Source: CAUJGQ01 sp038325665 (GTDB lineage Bacteria > Chloroflexota > Dehalococcoidia > CAUJGQ01). From it: a stretch of DNA of 12,445 nucleotides. Positions within the stretch are counted from its first letter, which is position 1, and each line of letters opens with the position of its first letter. Shown piece after piece: positions 1-6,786 of the stretch. The stretch covers positions 1 through 12,445 of the forward strand of contig JBBQJF010000126.1 of NCBI GenBank assembly GCA_038325665.1, read 5' to 3'. The translations under genes were made by a program, and so were the position numbers. The notes under the pieces were generated by a model, which saw only the letters and a program-made list of their open reading frames with translations, did no database searches and was not told the origin of the DNA.

Positions 1-1
1 T

Positions 2-292
2 GAGAAGGTCGAGGGCAACGGACTGACGCTGCGCACGCAGACCGGCCCCGCCCAGGCGACGCTTGCCCCCGACACCGAGGTGCGCCTGATAGTCGCTGCC
101 CAGGCATCCGACCTCAAGGTGGGCCAAACCGTCACCCTTACTGGCGCCCCCGGCCCCGACGGCGCCATCCAGGCGCGTAGTGTGATGATCCTACCCCCCG
201 GCGCGGCCGGCCAGGGAGCCGGCGCCCCCGGCGCGACAGGATCGGGCGGCCAGCGCCCATCTCCCACCGCGACGCCAACACCTGGGCGCTAG
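2..292 (+). CDS. DUF5666-like secreted protein, C-terminal part (5' truncated by window)
   Basis: The frame is open from the window edge to a TAG at 290-292, so only the last 96 codons are seen. The pattern GNGLTLRT, then VRLIVA, SDLKVGQTVTLTG and GAIQARSVMILP matches the repeating beta-strand unit of DUF5666 domains: a 'time-to-bind' strand pair, 'S-D-L-K-V-G-Q-x-V', then 'D-G-x-I-x-A-x-S-V'. After the domain comes a low-complexity tail rich in Gly, Ala, Pro and Thr (about 35 residues, ending PTATPTPGR). Such tails are typical of exported proteins of high-GC environmental bacteria. DUF5666 has no established biochemical function; it is usually found in exported or lipid-anchored proteins. 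The GTG at 80 is probably internal, because the domain begins upstream of it. The true start and any signal peptide lie outside the window. Confidence 0.7.
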   Translation, partial: EKVEGNGLTLRTQTGPAQATLAPDTEVRLIVAAQASDLKVGQTVTLTGAPGPDGAIQARSVMILPPGAAGQGAGAPGATGSGGQRPSPTATPTPGR

Positions 293-306
293 GCGAGGGG
301 CACGGG

Positions 307-717
307 GGGCATAGGTCACGGGTCATAGGGGATGAGGGGGCACAGGGCGCCGCGGGTCGTGGGGCGCCATGGGTCCAGAGGTCATAGGTCACGGGTCATA
401 GGTCATAGGGGACGAGGGGTAGCAAGGTCGTCAGATTGGCGAGGGCTAAGATCTGTGACCTATGACCCGTGACCTAATGCGGGATCATCCCCGCGCCACC
501 TTCGCCGCCCGGTGACCTATGCCCCGTTCCCTAATCGTCGCCAATGCGATAGCATCCCCCCGCGGCCCGTCTGAATCTGGGCGAGTCTCGACTCAACATC
601 TCCCACTCAGCACACCTGAGCCAACCGATCCACCCGTCCAGCTATCCCTCGCCCCCCGTCCCCTTTGACCTGTGACCTTTAGCCTATGACCCATCCAAGG
701 GGTGTCTCCATGACCTA
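307..717. repeat. Clusters of a 7-bp repeat (TGACCYR / GGTCAYR) in both orientations
   Basis: Heptamers stand head to tail in exact 7-nt register. On the left they read GGTCAYR: 307-327 (GGGCATA, GGTCACG, GGTCATA) and 380-407 (four units). On the right they read as the complement, TGACCYR: 456-476 (TGACCTA, TGACCCG, TGACCTA), 513-533 (degenerate: TGACCTA, TGCCCCG, TTCCCTA) and 666-693 (TGACCTG, TGACCTT, TAGCCTA, TGACCCA). One more TGACCTA at 711-717 overlaps the start codon of the downstream gene. The stretch 321-339 is also repeated at 401-419 with one mismatch. This fills most of the 417-bp gap between the two genes; nothing in it looks coding. Function unknown; it could be an expanding simple repeat or a protein-binding array. 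Confidence 0.85.
385..476. repeat. Perfect 21-bp inverted repeat formed by opposed heptamer clusters
   Basis: Bases 385-405 are the exact reverse complement of 456-476 (three heptamers each), separated by 50 nt. In RNA this would be a long stem between the DUF5666 gene and the isomerase gene. There is no T-tract after it, so it is not a standard intrinsic terminator. Confidence 0.8.
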
Positions 718-1498
718 CACCACGCTGATCTTCGAGGTTCGCGACGGGGTCGCGCATGTGACGCTCAACCGGCCGGAGGCGGCGAACTCGCTCAATATCG
801 ATCTGGCGCGTGATTTTATGCACGCGATGTTGCAGTGCGACGAAGATCCGGCGATCCGGGCGGTGGTGCTGACCGGCGGCGGCCGGATGTTCTGCGCCGG
901 TGGCGACCTCAAGAGCTTTGCCGCTCAGGGCGAGAACCTGCCCTACCACCTCAAAGAGGTTACTACCTACTTCCACGCCGGCATCTCGCGCATGGCGCGG
1001 ATGGACGCACCGGTGGTGGCAGCGGTCAACGGCGCGGCGGCCGGCGCGGGCATGAGTCTCGCCTGTGCCTGCGACATCGTGCTGGCCGGCGAGTCAGCCC
1101 GTTTCACGATGGCGTACACCCGTGCCGGGTTGACCCCCGACGGGTCATCTACGTACTTCCTGCCGCGCATTGTCGGACTCAAGCGGGCGCTGGAGTTGAC
1201 CATCACCAATCGCTCGCTGACGGCGGCGGAGGCGAAAGAGTGGGGTATCGCCGCTCGCGTCGTCCCCGACGCGGAGTTGCTGACCGAGGCGGCACAGCTC
1301 GCGGCGCAACTCGCGACGGGCGCGACGAAGGCGTTCGGCGCTGCCAAGCGACTGCTCCATTCGGGCTGGGTCGAGACGCTTGAGACACAGATGGAGCACG
1401 AAACCCAGGGCATCGCCGCCATGGCCCGCACCGCCGACGGACGCGAAGGCATCGACGCCTTCCTCACTAAGCGGGCGCCGGTCTTCCAGGGGCGATAG
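710..1498 (+). CDS. Crotonase-fold enoyl-CoA hydratase/isomerase family protein, isomerase-like
   Basis: A 262-residue protein with the whole crotonase core: N-P-E-A-A-N-S-L-N near residue 20-29, the oxyanion-hole loop FCAGGDL at 61-67, the second oxyanion segment NGAAAGAGMS at 107-116, CDIV at 121, and GLTPDGSS at 140-147. The two glutamates of classical enoyl-CoA hydratases (in GGCEL and QPEI) are replaced by Ser116 and Tyr136. Asp144, in PDG, sits where dienoyl-CoA isomerases and PaaG-type isomerases carry their catalytic Asp. A double-bond isomerase on an acyl-CoA is therefore more likely than a hydratase; the substrate cannot be told. The ATG at 710 is chosen because AAGGGG (697-702) lies 7 nt upstream. 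An in-frame ATG at 686 lies inside the heptamer repeat and lacks a ribosome site. The gene stands alone, without an operon partner. Confidence 0.88.
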   Translation: MTYTTLIFEVRDGVAHVTLNRPEAANSLNIDLARDFMHAMLQCDEDPAIRAVVLTGGGRMFCAGGDLKSFAAQGENLPYHLKEVTTYFHAGISRMARMDAPVVAAVNGAAAGAGMSLACACDIVLAGESARFTMAYTRAGLTPDGSSTYFLPRIVGLKRALELTITNRSLTAAEAKEWGIAARVVPDAELLTEAAQLAAQLATGATKAFGAAKRLLHSGWVETLETQMEHETQGIAAMARTADGREGIDAFLTKRAPVFQGR

Positions 1499-1853
1499 GC
1501 GCCACCGAGAGCACACCCCCGGTCGTCGGTATCACCCACCGGCCACCGGGGATCGCGATGTCATGGCGTGTCCCTGACCTCCACGGCACGAGATATTCCC
1601 CGTCTCGTTCGGATGTCACTCCACCCCCGAGCGTCGCGGATCGCCCGCGGGTTTGCGATGCTCGGGGGTCGCCGCGTTACCATGACGGCGACGCCGCGTT
1701 CTCACGGATGTCTGCCTGTTCGACCGGAGCGGACGGCTGGTACTGCTCGCCTCCGATGTGCCAGATGATGTCGAACCCGTCGAAGCTGGGGCGGTCAGCG
1801 GCAGTGGACAGCGGGCATCGCTCATTCCCGATGTCCCAGAGAGGGAGCCTTCC
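1499..1853. other. 355-bp intergenic region between isomerase and MFS genes
   Basis: No gene is clear here. Near the left end a 7-bp inverted repeat, CCCCGGT (1517-1523) with ACCGGGG (1545-1551), could help end the isomerase transcript but has no T-tract. A second inverted repeat, ACGAGA (1588-1593) with TCTCGT (1603-1608) and a 9-nt spacer, could be an operator for the MFS gene. From 1686 onward the frame of the MFS gene is open upstream of its likely start and reads like protein (LFDRSGRLVLLASDVP); see findings. Confidence 0.4.
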
Positions 1854-3332
1854 ATGAGCGCCATCGCCGGCGAGACCAGGCGTGCGCGGCGTCCGCGCCT
1901 ATTTCACGGGTGGGTGGTCGTGGCCGGTACGTTCCTCGTGCTGTGCATGGGCTTCGGTATCGCCTATTCGTTCGCCGCCTTCTTCGTATCACTGCAAGAT
2001 GAATTCGGGGCGACACGAAGCCAGGTGTCCCTCGTATTCGCGATCACGGGCTTTCTGTATTTCAGTCTCGGCGCCATCAGTGGTCCGGCCGCCGATCGGA
2101 TCGGACCGCGGCGGGTGGTGCTGGCGGGCGTGGCGTTGATCGGCGTGGGCCTGCTGCTCGCGAGCCGGGCGCAGACACTTTGGCAGGTGTACCTCACCTA
2201 CAGTCTCGGCGTGGGCATTGGTGTCGGCTTCGTATATGTGCCGGCGATTGGCGCGGTGCAGCGGTGGTTCCTGCGACGGCGCGGATTCGCGTCGGGTCTG
2301 GCCGTGTCGGGCATCGGCATCGGTACTCTCGCCGTGCCGCCGCTGGCCGCGACCCTGATCGCGCGGACGGACTGGCGGACGGCTTACGTGGTGTTCGCCG
2401 TGGTCATACTCGTGGGCGGCGCCGGCGCCGCGCTCCTGATTGAGCATTCGCCGCAGCGGCGGGGGCTGGAACCGGACGGCGGCGCGGCACGCGTCGAACC
2501 CCCACCGGCAGGAATGCCGGAGCGGGCGCGGCGCGTGAGCGGCTCTGTCGAGCCAGTCGCGGCGGCGTCCCCCTGGTCAGCGCCCTCGCGCCCCGGTGAG
2601 CCTCAAACCGCCGAGCAGGGGGGGACAGTGGGCGTTGACCCGCCGCTGGCGGCGTCCCTGTCGGAACGTGTATGGCCCGCCGGTGGGGGCGTGGACATCG
2701 CGGGTGGGCTATCCGACTCCGTATCGACGCGCGAAGCGGTGCGCTCGCGGCCGTTTCTATTGCTGTACATCGCCACGGTCGCGACCTCCCTCGGATTGTT
2801 CATCCCGTTCGCGCATCTCGCGGCGTACGCGCGTGACCACGGTCTCTCGGAGTTCACCGGCGCAACGCTGGTCGGACTGATCGGCGGCGGGAGCGCCGTC
2901 GGGCGGTTGGCGTTGGGCGGAATGGCCGACCGTCTCGGGCGGCGGCGCTCGCTCTCGGGAGCATTTGGCGGAATGTGTGTGATGCTGCTGTGGTGGCTAG
3001 GAGCGTCAAGCACTTGGGCGCTGGCCGTGTTCGCCGTGCTGTTCGGCGCGTGCTACGGCGGCTTCGTCGCGCTGGTCCCCGCGCTGACAACCGACTACTT
3101 CGGTGGGCGAAACGCGGGCGGAATCATTGGCCTGCTGTACACCGGCGCTGGCCTGGGCGCCCTGATCGGGCCATACGTCGCCGGCGTCGTCTACGACCTG
3201 CGTGAGAGTTACGCGCTGCCAATCGCGTTCGGGGCGGCCGCGAACCTCGTGGCGGTGGCCTGCATGGTCACGCTGGCTGACCCGGTGCGGTGGCGTTCGG
3301 CGCGCACGGCTGTCGATCGTCGTGGTGCGTGA
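1854..3332 (+). CDS. MFS transporter, oxalate/formate antiporter-like (OFA/MCT-type)
   Basis: A 492-residue integral membrane protein of the major facilitator superfamily. The first half (about 18-196) opens with FHGWVVVAGTFLV, a common start of OFA/monocarboxylate-type members. It has a motif-A loop at 77-89 (GPAADRIGPRR) and six hydrophobic segments. The second half (about 300-475) repeats the plan with GGMADRLGRRR at 355-365. Between the halves lies a hydrophilic loop of about 100 residues (200-297), rich in Pro, Gly, Ala and Glu and much longer than the usual central loop. The family exchanges or co-transports small carboxylates; the substrate here is unknown. The start is ATG 1854 because GAGGGAG (1841-1847) is 6 nt upstream. 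An in-frame ATG at 1758 would add 32 soluble residues and has no ribosome site. No partner gene is close by. Confidence 0.87.
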   Translation: MSAIAGETRRARRPRLFHGWVVVAGTFLVLCMGFGIAYSFAAFFVSLQDEFGATRSQVSLVFAITGFLYFSLGAISGPAADRIGPRRVVLAGVALIGVGLLLASRAQTLWQVYLTYSLGVGIGVGFVYVPAIGAVQRWFLRRRGFASGLAVSGIGIGTLAVPPLAATLIARTDWRTAYVVFAVVILVGGAGAALLIEHSPQRRGLEPDGGAARVEPPPAGMPERARRVSGSVEPVAAASPWSAPSRPGEPQTAEQGGTVGVDPPLAASLSERVWPAGGGVDIAGGLSDSVSTREAVRSRPFLLLYIATVATSLGLFIPFAHLAAYARDHGLSEFTGATLVGLIGGGSAVGRLALGGMADRLGRRRSLSGAFGGMCVMLLWWLGASSTWALAVFAVLFGACYGGFVALVPALTTDYFGGRNAGGIIGLLYTGAGLGALIGPYVAGVVYDLRESYALPIAFGAAANLVAVACMVTLADPVRWRSARTAVDRRGA

Positions 3333-3411
3333 GCACGATTGGTGAGCCGGTCGCGCCAGTGACGACGCCTTTGTAACCCACCCCCGACCGCGCGGGTCAT
3401 TCGATGTGGCC

Positions 3412-3442
3412 GTGACATACCCCTAGTGGTGGATGTGACATA
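3412..3442. repeat. Direct repeat GTGACATA, two copies 23 bp apart
   Basis: GTGACATA occurs at 3412-3419 and 3435-3442, a start-to-start distance of 23 bp (about two helical turns), upstream of the small membrane protein gene. It could be a regulator site; no convincing -10/-35 pair was found beside it. Confidence 0.3.
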
Positions 3443-3510
3443 TTGCACGATGCCCCACCATGAGAGAGAACGACCGCGCGGAAACCATTCAGCACAAGAG
3501 GAGACTCAAC

Positions 3511-3834
3511 TTGACGACGCAAACCAACACGGCCGGTACTAACGCACGCGAGGCCGGCAACCAGGCGAAGGACAGCGCGTACAAGGTTGCCGATCAGACT
3601 AAGGATGCATGGAGCCAGGTGCAGGACGACAAGAGTCCGGCGGGCATCATGAAGTTCCTTGAGGACATGCCGGCGACCAACTATGTGTACGCCACGGTGG
3701 GTTCGATTGGACTGTCACTGGTGTTGCGCCTCCTCGGTCGCAAGGACTTCGCGACCTTCGTCGGCCTGTGGCCGCCCACGATCCTCGCGCTGGCGATGCT
3801 CAACAAGCAGTTTCGCCCCAGCAAGGAAATGTAG
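3511..3834 (+). CDS. Small membrane protein with amphipathic N-terminus, unknown function
   Basis: A 107-residue protein that I cannot assign to a named family. Residues 1-40 are hydrophilic, rich in Thr, Asn, Lys, Asp and Gln (NQAKDSAYKVADQTKDAWSQ), with Ala and aromatic residues spaced like an amphipathic or LEA-like helix. Residues about 54-98 hold two hydrophobic segments (VYATVGSIGLSLVLRLL and FVGLWPPTILALAML) split by a short polar turn, GRKD, followed by a basic tail. It is probably a membrane hairpin with a soluble N-terminal arm. The TTG at 3511 is preferred over the ATG at 3460 because AGGAG (3499-3503) is 7 nt before it, whereas the ATG has no ribosome site. It is a single-gene unit with its own terminator right after it. 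A stress or envelope role is a guess. Confidence 0.75.
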   Translation: MTTQTNTAGTNAREAGNQAKDSAYKVADQTKDAWSQVQDDKSPAGIMKFLEDMPATNYVYATVGSIGLSLVLRLLGRKDFATFVGLWPPTILALAMLNKQFRPSKEM

Positions 3835-3885
3835 TCGATTCGCGCTCGACCCGTGCCGCGTGATGCGGTTCGGCGACAGCACACG

Positions 3886-3914
3886 GGGCGACCTCGCGGG
3901 GTCGCCCTTTTCTT
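3886..3914 (+). terminator. Intrinsic terminator after the small membrane protein
   Basis: Perfect 8-bp stem GGGCGACC (3886-3893) with GGTCGCCC (3900-3907), a 6-nt loop, then TTTTCTT (3908-3914). This is a textbook rho-independent terminator 51 nt past the stop codon. Confidence 0.92.
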
Positions 3915-3978
3915 ATGCGCGGTTCGCAACCGGGTGGGCGAGCGCCACGCGCCGGCAGCCACGAGCTTTACCTCATTG

Positions 3979-4755
3979 TCATGATGACATCTCGTCGAGA
4001 AAACTCTCCAGCGGTGTGAAGTACGACTCAGGGCCGCCGGCGAAGATGGCGTGACCAGCCTCGGGGACGATCGCCAGCCGGCCGAGCGGCGCCGCCGAGG
4101 CCGCCGCCCGCGAGTGGGGCAAGAGTGGGTCCTGCTCTCCGCACAAGAACAGCGCGGGGACGGCGAGCGCGCGTAGCCGGTCGGTAATCGGCGGCAGACG
4201 GCGCAGCGCCTCGTATTGCGCGTGCAGCGACTCCGGCCCGATGGTTCGGATGTGTGCCTCGTACTCGGCCCGTCGCTCAGGATGGCGTGGCGCGCCGCTG
4301 AGCAACGGCAAATAGGCATCCACCCCTGCCCGGCGCAACGCCGTCTGGTAGCCGCGGAAGCGAATCTCGCGGTCGGGCGTGATACCGAGATGGGGCGATG
4401 ACGCGGCGATCGCGGCCCGCACCCGCTCGGGCCGGTGAAGCGCCAGCTCCATCGTCGTGCGGCCGCCGCGCGAATGTCCGCCGAGCAACGGGCGCTCCAG
4501 GTCTAGAACATCCATCACCGCGAGCAGGTCGGCGACGTAGGCTGGTGGGTCGTAGTCCTCCGGACCGGTCGGGGCGTCCGAGCGCCCCTGTCCACGCGGA
4601 TCGACGCAGATCAGCCGGTAGCGCGCGGTCAGACGCCGGTGCGCGTGGAGCATCAGTCCCGCGTGGTCGTTGCCGCCCGGCAACCACACCAGCGGCGGGC
4701 CGGTTCCCTGCTCGATGTAGTGGATACGCAGCCCGTTGGCCTGGACAAATGGCAA
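3979..4755 (-). CDS. Alpha/beta-fold hydrolase
   Basis: A 258-residue protein of the alpha/beta hydrolase superfamily with a complete catalytic set: nucleophile elbow GHSRGG with Ser95, acid Asp209 in GEQDP, and His235 in EAGHAIF. The oxyanion-hole region is LPGGND at 25-30, and VDPRGQGRSD at 51-60 is the usual strand-4 motif of this superfamily. The substrate cannot be told from sequence; esterases, C-C bond hydrolases and haloperoxidase-like enzymes share this plan. No signal peptide is visible, so it is cytoplasmic. The start is TTG 4755: GGGGGAGG (4763-4770) lies 7 nt upstream, and homology-like sequence (FVQANGLRIHYIEQG) begins right there. A GTG at 4803 would add 16 residues but places that ribosome site inside the gene. 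It is 150 bp downstream of the CoA-transferase on the same strand, so co-transcription is possible but unproven. Confidence 0.9.
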   Translation of the reverse strand: MPFVQANGLRIHYIEQGTGPPLVWLPGGNDHAGLMLHAHRRLTARYRLICVDPRGQGRSDAPTGPEDYDPPAYVADLLAVMDVLDLERPLLGGHSRGGRTTMELALHRPERVRAAIAASSPHLGITPDREIRFRGYQTALRRAGVDAYLPLLSGAPRHPERRAEYEAHIRTIGPESLHAQYEALRRLPPITDRLRALAVPALFLCGEQDPLLPHSRAAASAAPLGRLAIVPEAGHAIFAGGPESYFTPLESFLDEMSS

Positions 4756-4812
4756 GGGCGAACCTCCCCCGAATGGGTGTTTGGTGTGGGGACAACGCAA
4801 CACCCGGGACCG

Positions 4813-4830
4813 CTTCCCCGGCGAGGGAAG
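4813..4830 (-). other. Hairpin between CoA-transferase and hydrolase genes
   Basis: CTTCCC (4813-4818) pairs with GGGAAG (4825-4830) around a 6-nt loop, in the 150-bp gap after the CoA-transferase. No T-tract follows. It may weaken read-through into the hydrolase gene or be a decayed intergenic repeat. Confidence 0.35.
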
Positions 4831-4905
4831 GGGATCACCTGACCCTCGGCCCCCTCTCGCGCCGGACCCCCGCGACCGCGTGCCGCGGATACAGGCGAAC
4901 GGCTG

Positions 4906-6129
4906 TTAATCGTCGCCGGCGACGGCAGGCTCGCGTACGGGGCCGGTGATGCCGCGCTCGGCGAGGCGGGACAGCTCGGCGCTGTCCATGCCCAGCTCCT
5001 CCATCAACACCTCGGCGGTGTGCTGGCCGAGCAGCGGCGCGGGCGCCATCGAAACTTGCGAGCCGGTCATGCGGAACGGTGGCGACAAGAAATCCCACGC
5101 GCCCCGGATCGGATGCTCAACGCGTGTGACGGAACCGCGCTCCTGCAAGTGCCGGTCGTTTTCCAGCAGGTCGTGCGAGTCGAGCACGGCGCTGCATGGC
5201 ACGCCGCGGGCGCCCAGGTATTCCATCACCTCGTACTTGGTGCGCGGGCGCGTCCAGGCGGCGATCTCCGCGAAGAGCGCGTCACCGTTCTGGCGGCGCG
5301 CCTGCGGCGTCGAAAAGCGCTCGTCTACCGTCAGATCAGGGCGGTCGATAGCCGTGCAGAGCGCGTCGTACATACGGGTGGTGACCACCATGATGTACGC
5401 GTAGTCGTTCGGGCCGCCCCCGGCGCAGGGGTAGAGGTCGGTGGGCACCATCGTGCGGCTGGTTTGGCGTCCAACTGGGCCGTCGTAGCGCTCGCGATGA
5501 GAGAGGGCGCAGCGGATAAAATTGGCCGATGCCTCTTGCATCGACACCTCGACCATCTGCCCCTCGCCGGTACGCAGCCTCTGGATGTAGGCCGCGAGTA
5601 TCTCGAGGGCGAGTGTCATGCCCGAGCCGGTGTCACCCATCGTCGGTCCGGGGCGCATTGGCGGGCCGTCGGGGTGGCCGGTGAGGCTGAACGCGCCGCC
5701 CGCGGCCTGCGCCACCATATCGAAGCACTTGAAGTCGGCGTACGGCCCGGTCGTGCCGAAGCCCTTGATTGTGCCGTAGATGATCGCCGGGTTGGTGGCG
5801 CGCAGCACGTCGTAGCCGAGGCCGAGCTTGTCCATCGTGCCCAGGCTGAAGTTCTCGGTGACGGCATCGAAGCGCTTGACCATCTCGAGGAAGATGCGCC
5901 GGCCCTCGGACTCGCGCAGATTCAATGTGACGCTGCGTTTGTTGCCGTTGAAGGTGAGGAAGTAGAGCGAGTCGCGGTTTCCACCCTCGGTGTGGCGGCC
6001 GGGATCGCCCACGCCGGGCTGCTCGACCTTGACAACGTCCGCGCCGAGCCACGCGAGCATCTGCGTGCACGACGTGCCCGCCTCATATTGTGTCAGGTCG
6101 AGGATCTTCAACCCATCGAGTGCCGGCAT
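4906..6129 (-). CDS. CaiB/BaiF family (class III) CoA-transferase
   Basis: A 407-residue protein, the usual length for class III CoA-transferases, which move CoA between acyl-CoA and free carboxylates through an aspartyl-CoA thioester intermediate. The N-terminal signature reads LKILDLTQYEAGTSCTQ, LAWLGADVVKVEQPG and GDPGR (7-45). It is followed by FNGNKRSVTLNL (60-71), a strongly conserved block of the family. The catalytic Asp is Asp166 in MGDTGSGM. The late block ERGVTRVEHP-like (ERGSVTRVEHP) and PPFRMTG are also typical. The acyl substrate cannot be predicted (carnitine, formate/oxalate, bile acid, succinyl and others use the same fold). The ATG at 6129 is fixed by GAAGGAG-type ribosome site at 6136-6142. 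It has its own likely promoter (6192-6220). It may work with the isomerase at 710-1498, but the two are on opposite strands and far apart. Confidence 0.94.
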   Translation of the reverse strand: MPALDGLKILDLTQYEAGTSCTQMLAWLGADVVKVEQPGVGDPGRHTEGGNRDSLYFLTFNGNKRSVTLNLRESEGRRIFLEMVKRFDAVTENFSLGTMDKLGLGYDVLRATNPAIIYGTIKGFGTTGPYADFKCFDMVAQAAGGAFSLTGHPDGPPMRPGPTMGDTGSGMTLALEILAAYIQRLRTGEGQMVEVSMQEASANFIRCALSHRERYDGPVGRQTSRTMVPTDLYPCAGGGPNDYAYIMVVTTRMYDALCTAIDRPDLTVDERFSTPQARRQNGDALFAEIAAWTRPRTKYEVMEYLGARGVPCSAVLDSHDLLENDRHLQERGSVTRVEHPIRGAWDFLSPPFRMTGSQVSMAPAPLLGQHTAEVLMEELGMDSAELSRLAERGITGPVREPAVAGDD

Positions 6130-6152
6130 GGTGATCTCCTTCCCAAAGTCAG

Positions 6153-6173
6153 CGGGGGCGTCCTCCGCCCCCG
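6153..6173 (-). promoter_or_regulatory. Strong leader hairpin before the CoA-transferase
   Basis: CGGGGGCG (6153-6160) is a perfect complement to CGCCCCCG (6166-6173) with a 5-nt loop. It lies between the likely -10 box (6192-6197) and the ribosome site (6136-6142), so it would sit in the 5' leader. It also lies downstream of the Nudix gene and could act as a terminator stem for it, but there is no T-tract. Confidence 0.5.
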
Positions 6174-6191
6174 GACGATCCGTGCGTGCTC

Positions 6192-6220
6192 ATTCTATTC
6201 CTCTCCGTCGCCGCATCCAA
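6192..6220 (-). promoter_or_regulatory. Sigma70-type promoter for the CoA-transferase
   Basis: On the minus strand TTGGAT (6220-6215) and TAGAAT (6197-6192) are 17 nt apart. The -10 box matches 5 of 6 consensus bases and the -35 box 3 of 6. Transcription would start near 6185, giving a leader of about 55 nt. Confidence 0.5.
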
Positions 6221-6267
6221 GTCCGGCAGCTGGACCGTCGTGTCCATCTCACGGCAGCCCTGCCGAG

Positions 6268-6777
6268 TCATTGCGTGTCGCGGTTCCGTCTCAGGGTGCG
6301 TACCACCGGTGCGATGAGGCCGTCGTGCCAGGTGTCCCGCCAGATCGCCCGCAGCCACCACGGCAGTTCGTTCGGGGGGACGTAGCGGAACGCCTCGTGC
6401 TCGGCGCCGAGGCGGGGTGGGGCAGTGAGCGGCGCGCACCGGAAGACAGCGAACGTCTCCCGCGTGGCCGCGACGCTGTAGAGGCCGACCAGCGCCCGCG
6501 CCTCAATCTCGCCGCCCAACTCCTCACGGCATTCGCGCCGAACCCCGGTGAGCGGGTCCTCGCCGGGATGGATGGCGCCGCCCGGCGGAATCCAGCGGCC
6601 CGAGTAGCGGGCGCGCAGCATGAGGATGCGACCGTCGCCGTCGGGAATGAGGGCGGTGCCGACGAGGACGGTGCGCGGCGTTGCCAGCCGGATCGCGGCC
6701 TGCTTCACCCTCCACGGAATGGGGGTGTAGCGGATGGTCCACATGAGGAGGTACTGCGCCGCTGATCGCCACTGCAT
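6268..6777 (-). CDS. Nudix hydrolase
   Basis: A 169-residue protein with a full Nudix box at 67-89: G67, then five residues to E73, then R81-E82-C83-R84-E85-E86-L87-G88. The last position, usually hydrophobic, is Gly89. The box binds the divalent metal and cleaves a nucleoside diphosphate linked to another group; the substrate (modified nucleotide, sugar nucleotide or cofactor) is not evident. RWIPPGGAIHPGE is the common lead-in of 8-oxo-dGTPase-like and ADP-ribose-like members. An N-terminal arm of about 35 residues (WTIRYTPIPWRVKQAAIRL) is basic and aromatic and precedes the fold proper. ATG 6777 is preferred; an adjacent GTG (6780) would add one residue. The start lies 10 bp from the stop of the permease gene, so the two are probably co-transcribed and translationally coupled. 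Confidence 0.9.
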   Translation of the reverse strand: MQWRSAAQYLLMWTIRYTPIPWRVKQAAIRLATPRTVLVGTALIPDGDGRILMLRARYSGRWIPPGGAIHPGEDPLTGVRRECREELGGEIEARALVGLYSVAATRETFAVFRCAPLTAPPRLGAEHEAFRYVPPNELPWWLRAIWRDTWHDGLIAPVVRTLRRNRDTQ

Positions 6778-6786
6778 CACCCCATG

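Noticed and set aside
686..709. Upstream start (ATG 686) for the isomerase gene
   Set aside because: It lies within the heptamer array and has no ribosome site, whereas ATG 710 has AAGGGG at 7 nt.
307..717. CRISPR array or direct-repeat-spacer arrangement
   Set aside because: The repeats are 7-bp units in tandem, without spacers of constant length and with mixed orientation.
3435..3450. CRP-like site (TGTGA-N6-half site) before the small membrane protein
   Set aside because: Only the first half matches; the second half, GCACG, matches three of five positions.
5020..6765. Long plus-strand open frame of 581 codons
   Set aside because: It is antisense to the CoA-transferase and Nudix genes, is very rich in Arg, His, Ala and Glu, has no domain-like pattern, and reflects GC-rich codon bias on the other strand.
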